Assembly: GCA_937996585.1 (NCBI GenBank)
Contig: CALKUW010000297.1
Coordinates: forward strand, 1-13,480
Direction: 5' to 3'
DNA length: 13,480 bases
DNA from: an uncultured Flavobacteriales bacterium
GTDB taxonomy: Bacteria; Bacteroidota; Bacteroidia; Flavobacteriales_D; Sanyastnellaceae
Shown: positions 8,555 through 13,480 of the stretch, piece by piece
Layout: each line of letters begins with the position of its first letter
Position numbering within the stretch: position 1 is the stretch's first letter
Program-made: the position numbers and the translations under genes
Notes under the pieces: generated by a model
Databases searched by the model: none
What the model saw: the letters and a program-made list of their open reading frames with translations, nothing else
Told to the model about the DNA's origin: nothing

Positions 8555-10831
8555 CTATCGAATCAGTTCAAATTCAGTCTCTTGACCTTTGATTCTCAGA
8601 CCAAAGGTGCCAGGCTCAATGGTGTATGTATTGTCGCGTCCGATGAAACCCAAGGTTGATGTAGGTACTGCGAGCGTGATGGTGGCGGTTGCACCGGCAG
8701 GTACGACCACCTGTTTGTAGGCCGCAAGTTCATCCACGGAAGGGGTGATGGAGGCTACGCGGTCTTGGCTGAAGAGGATGATCGTTTCGGTGGAGCTTCG
8801 ATTCCCGACGTTTTCCAGGGTCACTTCCACTTCTACAGTGTCACCGATGCTGGCTGTGGCGCCACTGATGATGTTGATGCCCGTCGTGTTGACGGAGGAG
8901 TAGGAAAGGCCATCTCCAAAAGCAAAGAGCGGCTTGAAGCCATCGCCTTCGAGTTCAGTGTGCTTCAGGTCGTGCGTCAGGTGTGAGGAAGGATGACACG
9001 GCCAAGTGAAGGGGAGTCGACCGGAAGGGTTGAAGGCGCCGCTCAGGACATCTGCGATGGCCCGTGCACCGTAATCTCCGGGCAGGTAGGCCATGACGAA
9101 GGCGTCGAACATGGCTTCGATGTCGTACAGGGTGCGCGGGCGACCGCCAACGTAGACGCCGATGACAGGAACGCCCGTGGCATGGATGGCCCGGACGAGA
9201 TTTTGCTGGTTGTCGAACAATTCGATGTCTTCGACGTTGCCCACGAATTCCGTGTACGGCATTTCGCCGAGGAAGACCACGGCACACTGCGTATTACGGG
9301 GGGAGAGGTTGCGTGTGATCGCGTCGATGTCCGTACGATCGAAGTCCATGCCCAGTTCGGAGAAGGCGATGCGGTCGGCGCCGAAGACTTCCCGCATGGA
9401 CGCGACGGCAGTCGGTGCACCCGGGGTGTTGTAGGTGGGGTCAGTGCCTTGCCAGGTTCCGGTCCATCCGCCGTTGAGCGCATTGACACTGTTGGCCGTG
9501 GGGCCCGTCACGAGGATGCGTCCCGTGCCGCCGATGGGCAGGATGGGCTGCTCGGGGTAAATGGCATGCTGGCCCTTGTTCTTGAGAAGGGTGATGCTCT
9601 CGAGGGCGGCACGGGCGGCCGCGCCTTCCAAAGAGGCCTTTTCCGGATAGTCCTCCAACGGCGGAGGCATTCCGCCCGTCCCGAAGAGGCCGCGGTCGTA
9701 TTTCACGCCGAGGATGCGGCGGACGCTCTCGTCGAGCCGGGACTCCGGTATGCGGCCTTCGTGCACGAGTTCGGCGAGCAGGCGGGGGAAAAGCGTGTCG
9801 GTGGGGACCATGCTCATGTCGATGCCCGCCATGATGGACATCTCGATGGCATCCTTGTAGTTCTCGGCAACCTTGTGCCGCTTGAACAAGTAGCGGATGT
9901 CCTCCCAGTCGGAAACGACCAGTCCCTCGAATCCGAGTTCGTCCCTCAGGATTTCGGTGAGGATATGGTGGTCGCTGTGGACGGGGATGCCATTGGTCTC
10001 TCCGCTGTTGACCATGACTGTGGCTGCGCCAGCGTCAATGGCCGCAGCGAAAGGAGGGAGGAAGATCTCGCGCAGTTGGCGCTCGGGAACCCAGGCCGGT
10101 GTGCGGTCCTTGCCGCTCAGTGGCCGGCTGTATCCCATGTAGTGCTTGAGGCAAGCGGCAATGGGCGAGGGGCCCTCCTGATATCCCTTGACCATGGCCA
10201 CCCCCATGTCGGAGACGAGCCGGGGAGACTCGCCGAAAGTCTCCCAGAATCGGGGCCATCGGGGGTCACGCGCCACGTCGAGTACAGGGGAAAAGTCCCA
10301 CGGGATGCCCGAAGCCAAGACTTCTTTTGCAGCGTTCTCCGCGAACTTCCTTACCAATGCTGTATCCCATGTGGCTGCAAGGCCAATCTGCTGGGGGCCG
10401 AGGACGCCACCGGTGGTGTAGGTCGTGCCATGGATGGCGTCAATGCCATAGAGGACGGGGATGCCTGACGGCTTGCGGGCGGCGGCGGACTGTATGCTCC
10501 CGATGAGCTCATGCCATTTCTCCGGGTAGTAGGCGTGACCACCACAGTTGAGGATGCTGCCCACCTTCAGGTCGACCAGAACGTGCTCCAGCTTCTCAGT
10601 ATCGATCCGGTGCGGCTCCTCGAGCTTGTAGGGTTTGCCTACGCAGACCATGTCCAGGGTCAGCTGGGTCATTTCCCCCGCTTTGTCTTCAATGGTGAGC
10701 GTACTCAGGACACTGTCGATGAAGGTTGTCCGGGCATCCTGCCCACGGTACGGCGCGCTGTCCTGACACCCTGTAAATGCAAGCATTCCAAGGGCCATCA
10801 AACCTGCAAAAGGGTGATGGAAACGGCACAT
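8555..10831 (-). CDS. GH3 beta-glucosidase lipoprotein
   Basis: 758-residue glycoside hydrolase family 3 enzyme, expected to release glucose from the non-reducing ends of oligosaccharides from the PUL substrate. The N-terminal signal has the lipobox LAFTGC (Cys22), so it is anchored, probably in the periplasm or on a membrane face. The (beta/alpha)8 domain spans about 40-390, with GIDAIHG at 129-135, the substrate-contact pair Lys229-His230 (CLKHY), and the nucleophile Asp308 in LVVSDWED. The C-terminal sandwich domain (about 415-640) has GEMPYTEFVG, in which Glu528 aligns with the acid/base position of plant exo-glucanases. GDGLSYS at 639-645 leads into a fibronectin-III-like end domain. It is the first gene of the operon and faces the divergent intergenic region. 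The start at 10831 gives the best signal peptide. Family assignment is firm; beta-1,3 preference is inferred from GH16. Confidence 0.95.
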   Translation of the reverse strand: MCRFHHPFAGLMALGMLAFTGCQDSAPYRGQDARTTFIDSVLSTLTIEDKAGEMTQLTLDMVCVGKPYKLEEPHRIDTEKLEHVLVDLKVGSILNCGGHAYYPEKWHELIGSIQSAAARKPSGIPVLYGIDAIHGTTYTTGGVLGPQQIGLAATWDTALVRKFAENAAKEVLASGIPWDFSPVLDVARDPRWPRFWETFGESPRLVSDMGVAMVKGYQEGPSPIAACLKHYMGYSRPLSGKDRTPAWVPERQLREIFLPPFAAAIDAGAATVMVNSGETNGIPVHSDHHILTEILRDELGFEGLVVSDWEDIRYLFKRHKVAENYKDAIEMSIMAGIDMSMVPTDTLFPRLLAELVHEGRIPESRLDESVRRILGVKYDRGLFGTGGMPPPLEDYPEKASLEGAAARAALESITLLKNKGQHAIYPEQPILPIGGTGRILVTGPTANSVNALNGGWTGTWQGTDPTYNTPGAPTAVASMREVFGADRIAFSELGMDFDRTDIDAITRNLSPRNTQCAVVFLGEMPYTEFVGNVEDIELFDNQQNLVRAIHATGVPVIGVYVGGRPRTLYDIEAMFDAFVMAYLPGDYGARAIADVLSGAFNPSGRLPFTWPCHPSSHLTHDLKHTELEGDGFKPLFAFGDGLSYSSVNTTGINIISGATASIGDTVEVEVTLENVGNRSSTETIILFSQDRVASITPSVDELAAYKQVVVPAGATATITLAVPTSTLGFIGRDNTYTIEPGTFGLRIKGQETEFELIR

Positions 10832-10978
10832 CCGAGTCGATTCAGGGATGCAAGTGTACGAAATACACTAACGAAAAACACGGCATTGGGCTCGAATGCC
10901 CGGATGGGGTTTCTTCGGCCATTCTAATCCTCGTTTTGCAGTGTTGTTCCGTAGTTTTCCATCAGCAATTTCCATCCC
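10832..10978. promoter_or_regulatory. Divergent intergenic region expected to hold the PUL promoter and the plus-strand operon promoter
   Basis: 147 bp separate the divergent start codons of the GH3 gene and the DUF4920 gene, so promoters for both operons should lie here. The Bacteroidota -7 box is TAnnTTTG. The nearest matches are each 7 of 8: TACACTTG on the minus strand (10858 to 10851) and TCGTTTTG (10931-10938) or TAGTTTTC (10952-10959) on the plus strand. None has a convincing -33 TTG at normal spacing, so these boxes are weak candidates. The region is more A/T-rich than the flanking genes. No small ORF or riboswitch-like fold was noticed. Confidence 0.5.
10853..10869. repeat. Short inverted repeat, candidate operator
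   Basis: AGTGTA and TACACT are perfect 6-base inverted arms around a 5-base spacer (CGAAA). The repeat is 22 bp upstream of the GH3 start codon and overlaps the best candidate -7 box on the minus strand. That placement would suit a repressor or activator site controlling the PUL. A 6-base palindrome can occur by chance, and no regulator gene is present in the window. Confidence 0.35.
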
Positions 10979-11470
10979 ATGAAAATCACCGTTTTCAGTG
11001 CCCTCATCGCATTTGTATTCCTGATCGTTGGTTGCGCCGGGCCATCCAATCCGGACCCTGTCCAAAACGAAGATGACGGCCGCATGTATTACGGCAGTGT
11101 GATTGACCTCGATGGCGCCCTTGATGCTGCAGGTCTGCGTGAGCGATTGGCCGAGGAGGGCAGGGCGGAAGTCCGCTTTGAAGGCGATATCACGGCCACC
11201 TGCCCCAAGAAGGGGTGCTGGATGGATGTGGCATCCGGAGAGGACACGGTTTTCGTGCGCTTCCTGGACTACGGATTCTTCGTGCCTACGGAAGGGGCGG
11301 AAGGGAAACGGGCCGTCATGGAAGGAGAGGCCTTCTTCGACACCTTGACGGTGGACGCCCGCCGGCATTACGCCGAGGACGCAGGCGCCACGGCGGAAGA
11401 GATCGCGGCGATCACCGAGCCCGAGCTCCGATTGGCCTTTACGGCCACCGGGGTCATGATCGAGGACTGA
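10979..11470 (+). CDS. DUF4920-type lipoprotein
   Basis: 163-residue predicted lipoprotein. The signal peptide ends IVGC (Cys19), and the mature part starts AGPSNPDP, with acidic residues a little later (NEDDG). The body matches my recollection of the DUF4920 family: a small beta-rich domain with the conserved TCPKKGCWM (74-82), an FVRFxDYGFFVP strand, and a C-terminal helix-plus-strand (RHYAEDAGATAEEI, then LAFTATGVMIED). The paired cysteines 75 and 80 and nearby Met82 could bind a metal or form a redox disulfide, but I know of no established function. It is the first gene of the plus-strand cluster, three bases before the CxxCH protein gene, so the two are probably co-translated. Envelope location is inferred from the signal. 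Confidence 0.8.
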   Translation: MKITVFSALIAFVFLIVGCAGPSNPDPVQNEDDGRMYYGSVIDLDGALDAAGLRERLAEEGRAEVRFEGDITATCPKKGCWMDVASGEDTVFVRFLDYGFFVPTEGAEGKRAVMEGEAFFDTLTVDARRHYAEDAGATAEEIAAITEPELRLAFTATGVMIED

Positions 11471-11473
11471 GTC

Positions 11474-11926
11474 ATGGGGATGCCTATGGACTCCGGACGC
11501 TTCTCCGCACTGCTCCTCATACTGGTCATGGGATTCGTCCTGGTCCGTTGTGGCAGGAGTGAATCCTGTCAGGGAGCGGGTCCCAAGTTGGCGCCCCTGC
11601 AGCCCAACCGTTCTTCCGAATTGGCAGAAGCGATGCGCGAGCTCGATGCGGAACTGGTCAGCTTTCGTGAAGATCACCTGGCAGGAGATGGCTGGGATGG
11701 CAAGGCCTTCACGGAGTACGATCTGAATGGGCTGGCACCGACGGATTCCAGCATGCTCGTGGACGGCTACAAGGCCTTTGCCATGGCCTTCCATGCCCAC
11801 ATCACCGCATTCAATGCCAACCCCAGTGCGGACACCTACATGGGGGTGGTGAATGGATGCACGTCCTGCCATCAGAAGGCCTGTCCTGGCCCATTGGAGC
11901 GCATCGCCAAACGGGAGCTGCCCTGA
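11474..11926 (+). CDS. Membrane-anchored c-type-cytochrome-like protein with one C-terminal CxxCH site
   Basis: 150-residue protein. An N-terminal hydrophobic stretch (about 9-25, FSALLLILVMGFVLV) ends at RCG; Cys26 could be a lipidated cysteine with a poor lipobox, or the stretch may simply be an anchor. The rest is mostly helical: SSELAEAMRELDAELVSFRE near 47-66 and MLVDGYKAFAMAFHAHITAF near 94-113. A single haem-attachment motif CTSCH is at 129-133, followed by KAC (Cys137). A CxxCH placed in the last helix of a small helical protein recalls class II (cytochrome c'-like) cytochromes, but similarity is only architectural. It is translated in step with the DUF4920 gene (3-base gap), and purU follows 28 bp later. 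The ATG at 11474 is used; in-frame ATGs two and four codons later are alternatives. Confidence 0.7.
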   Translation: MGMPMDSGRFSALLLILVMGFVLVRCGRSESCQGAGPKLAPLQPNRSSELAEAMRELDAELVSFREDHLAGDGWDGKAFTEYDLNGLAPTDSSMLVDGYKAFAMAFHAHITAFNANPSADTYMGVVNGCTSCHQKACPGPLERIAKRELP

Positions 11927-11954
11927 TTCATACCCCTACTTGATTCCAAACGTC

Positions 11955-12827
11955 ATGGAACACGCCCAACGGTTTCGCGTCATGCTGTCCTGTCCCGACC
12001 GTCGGGGCATCGTGGCCGAGTTGAGCCGTCACCTCGCGGACCTTGGGGCGACCGTCGTGGCCGCCGCCCAGTTCACCGCTCCACTGTCCGGCCACTTCTT
12101 CATGCGTTATGAGGTGATGGCCGATGGGGTGGAACTGACCGAGGAGGGTCTGGATTCCGGACTGCGTGCCGGGATGGCGGACCTGCTGCAGCAGGCGGAT
12201 TCCTCTTTGCTGGTGCGCAGCGCGCAGTTCCGACCGCGTGTGGCATTGCTGGCCTCCAAAGCGAGCCATTGCGTGGTCGACGTCTTGCAGCGCTGGCGCA
12301 CCGGAGAACTGGATTGCGACATCGTATGTGTGATCGCCAATCATCCCCACATCGCCGAAAATGCGGGCTGGTTCAAGGTGCCCTTTCACCATGTCGACTT
12401 CAAAGACCAGCCCAAGGAGGCCGCTTTCGGCGCCATCGATGGTCTGCTCGATGAATATGACGTGGACGTCACGGTCCTCGCGCGGTTCATGCAGGTCTTC
12501 CCCGATGATCTGGCCCACAAGCGCGCTGGTGCGATGATCAACATCCACCACAGTTTCCTGCCCTCCTTTGCGGGTGCCCGGCCCTATGACCAGGCCCATG
12601 CACGGGGCGTGAAACTGGTCGGGGCCACCTGCCACTATGTAACGCCTGACCTCGATGAGGGGCCCATCATCGATCAGGAGGTATTGCGCATCTCGCACCG
12701 GGACACCCCCGCCGACCTGCGCCGCAAGGGGAGGTTGTGCGAGCGTGAGGCCTTGGCGCGGGGACTGCGCCTGCATATCGAGGACCGCGTATTCGTCCGG
12801 GGCAACCGCACCGTCATCTTCGACTGA
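11955..12827 (+). CDS. purU: Formyltetrahydrofolate deformylase (PurU)
   Basis: 290-residue cytosolic enzyme that hydrolyses 10-formyltetrahydrofolate to formate and tetrahydrofolate, balancing one-carbon units and supplying formate for purine synthesis. The ATG at 11955 gives the usual family length and N-terminus (MEHAQRFRVMLSCPDRRGIV); the frame is open farther upstream but overlaps the preceding gene. Residues about 7-85 form an ACT regulatory domain. Residues about 92-285 form the formyl-transferase-like domain with VALLASKASHC near 97. The catalytic set is INIHHSFLPSF (Asn196, His198) and HYVTPDLDEGPIID (Asp234), equivalent to the Asn-His-Asp triad of GAR transformylase. It ends 63 bp before the poly-A side of the opposing terminator. 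Its link to the two envelope genes upstream is probably only positional. Confidence 0.95.
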   Translation: MEHAQRFRVMLSCPDRRGIVAELSRHLADLGATVVAAAQFTAPLSGHFFMRYEVMADGVELTEEGLDSGLRAGMADLLQQADSSLLVRSAQFRPRVALLASKASHCVVDVLQRWRTGELDCDIVCVIANHPHIAENAGWFKVPFHHVDFKDQPKEAAFGAIDGLLDEYDVDVTVLARFMQVFPDDLAHKRAGAMINIHHSFLPSFAGARPYDQAHARGVKLVGATCHYVTPDLDEGPIIDQEVLRISHRDTPADLRRKGRLCEREALARGLRLHIEDRVFVRGNRTVIFD

Positions 12828-12890
12828 AAACCCAGGTTGACGGAGTGGGAAACGTTCCCGAAAGTCTCGCGCGGCTGATAAAAAGGGGGT
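12828..12890. other. Short gap between purU and the opposing terminator
   Basis: 63 bases without a gene. A small hairpin, GGGAA-ACG-TTCCC, lies at 12847-12859 just after the purU stop, but no T-run follows it on the plus strand, so it is not a typical intrinsic terminator. An A- and G-rich stretch follows. Confidence 0.4.
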
Positions 12891-12948
12891 AAAAAAAGAA
12901 ATCCGCACCGTCCACTTCAGGTCGAAACCCTCTGCTTCTGATGCGGAT
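12891..12948 (-). terminator. Intrinsic terminator of the minus-strand RNA
   Basis: On the minus strand, ATCCGCATC pairs with GGTGCGGAT (9 bp with one G-U pair). The arms enclose an internal loop and an inner GGGU-UUCG-ACCU hairpin, and TTCTTTTTTT follows at once. The plus strand has no T-run after this hairpin, so termination is one-directional and marks the 3' end of the candidate RNA. The outer stem could also be the closing helix of that RNA. Confidence 0.75.
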
Positions 12949-13480
12949 TCTTCCGGGCACGGCCCACCCGAGGGTGTCCTGCTCATGGAGTAACGGGGGG
13001 TTCTCCATGCTTCGCCTTCTGACGGGCGATCCGGACCTCCGAGCGTCGGAATCGGCGTGGTCTTGCGACCGTCTGCTTGTCCTGGGCGCACCCGGCCCTC
13101 CTTGCGGCTGGCTCGGTCCGTGACGCGGGCGTCGCGGGTCGACCTCCAGAGTTGCCTCCTTCGGCCCTAGCACCCCGGGGCAGACTGCCTTGCGGCGCAC
13201 CGTTCCCTGGGCTCTTCGGCACATCGCGCCACAGCGTGGCCCGATGGCGTTCCCGCCGCCTGTCGGTGACGGGTCCTTCCGCAGCTTTCCGAACGGATTC
13301 GGTTCTGCTCACCGCGCTTTTCTCCGAGGAGAAGGCCTTGACTCGCGTCTCGGTCCCCCGCTGCCGAAGCAGCTCCGGTTGCCCGGGTGGGTGCGGTGCC
13401 TCCTTTGATCCGGTCCGGGATTGCTCCCGGGTGAGCTGGGCTCCGTCCATTCTCAGGACGCCTTTTCGCCGGAGGGCGGC
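12891..13480 (-). ncRNA. Candidate large structured non-coding RNA, identity unknown, 5' end beyond window
   Basis: This GC-rich stretch has no ORF that looks like a protein but folds repeatedly when read on the minus strand. Clear hairpins, in transcription order: 13430-13415 (6 bp, GCAA loop), 13373-13360 (5 bp, UUCG), 13333-13320 (5 bp, CUCG), 13302-13289 (5 bp, UCCG), 13246-13222 (5+5 bp around a G-G mismatch), 13070-13059 (4 bp, GCAA), 13050-13038 (5 bp), 13029-13012 (5 bp), 13009-12984 (7 bp plus 3 across a bulge), 12976-12965 (4 bp, CUCG), and the terminator. GNRA and UNCG loops appear as such only on the minus strand, which fixes the orientation. I saw none of the expected core motifs of RNase P RNA (AAAGUCCGG, ACAGAACCCGG), tmRNA, SRP RNA, 5S, 16S or 23S rRNA. 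A large ornate RNA of the ROOL, GOLLD or OLE kind, or a new class, is possible. Confidence 0.5.

Noticed and set aside
12900..12935. tmRNA, suggested by a GGTTTCGAC-like stretch at the 3' end
   Set aside because: That segment is the UUCG loop inside the terminator. No T-arm, CCA end or tag reading frame is seen.
13060..13091. Group II intron 5' end, suggested by GTGCGCCCAG on the minus strand
   Set aside because: No domain V hairpin or reverse transcriptase follows, and the RNA ends at a terminator about 200 nt later.
12983..13450. 155-codon minus-strand open frame, open to the window edge
   Set aside because: Its product is dominated by Arg, Ala, Pro, Gly and Ser, with no domain or hydrophobic core, and it coincides with the tetraloop hairpins. 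It is best seen as an accidental frame in a GC-rich RNA.
12891..13480. RNase P RNA (rnpB), the first guess for a large GC-rich RNA
   Set aside because: The near-universal segments AAAGUCCGG and ACAGAACCCGG are absent, the latter from the 3' part where it must occur.
1..13480. CRISPR array, insertion sequence, tRNA or attachment site
   Set aside because: No regularly spaced direct repeats, transposase frame, terminal inverted repeats or tRNA cloverleaf were noticed.

Overview
The window looks like chromosome from a GC-rich member of the Bacteroidota. The evidence is a SusC/SusD pair, a C-terminal type IX secretion (T9SS) sorting domain, several lipoproteins with acidic residues just after the lipid-anchored cysteine, and start codons that mostly lack a Shine-Dalgarno sequence. 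I cannot name a genus from the sequence.

Positions 1-10831, all on the minus strand, form one polysaccharide utilisation locus that reads like a laminarin (beta-1,3-glucan) PUL. In transcription order it holds a GH3 beta-glucosidase lipoprotein, a T9SS-secreted protein with four glycan-binding-like repeats and a Kazal domain, the TonB-dependent transporter SusC, the surface lipoprotein SusD, a PKD-domain SusE-like lipoprotein, and a GH16 endo-glucanase lipoprotein with a Calx-beta domain. The GH16 gene is cut by the left window edge. Gaps are 31, 22 and 11 bp, then a 1-bp and a 4-bp overlap, so a single operon is likely. The expected flow is surface cleavage by GH16, capture by the PKD lipoprotein, SusD and the repeat protein, import by SusC, and final hydrolysis to glucose by GH3. 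No PUL regulator gene (HTCS, SusR or ECF/anti-sigma) lies in the window.

Positions 10832-10978 are a divergent intergenic region with a short inverted repeat. From 10979 to 12827 a plus-strand cluster encodes a DUF4920-type lipoprotein, a small membrane-anchored protein with one C-terminal CxxCH haem site, and PurU (formyltetrahydrofolate hydrolase). The spacings are 3 and 28 bp.

Positions 12891-13480 hold no convincing protein gene. Read on the minus strand, the stretch has many short hairpins, several capped by stable tetraloops (GCAA, UUCG, CUCG, UCCG). It ends in a 9-bp stem followed by a U-rich tract that looks like an intrinsic terminator. I read this as the 3' part, at least 580 nt, of a large structured non-coding RNA converging on purU. 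It lacks the hallmarks of RNase P RNA, tmRNA, SRP RNA and rRNA that I could check by eye, so its identity is open. It is the most interesting element of the window.
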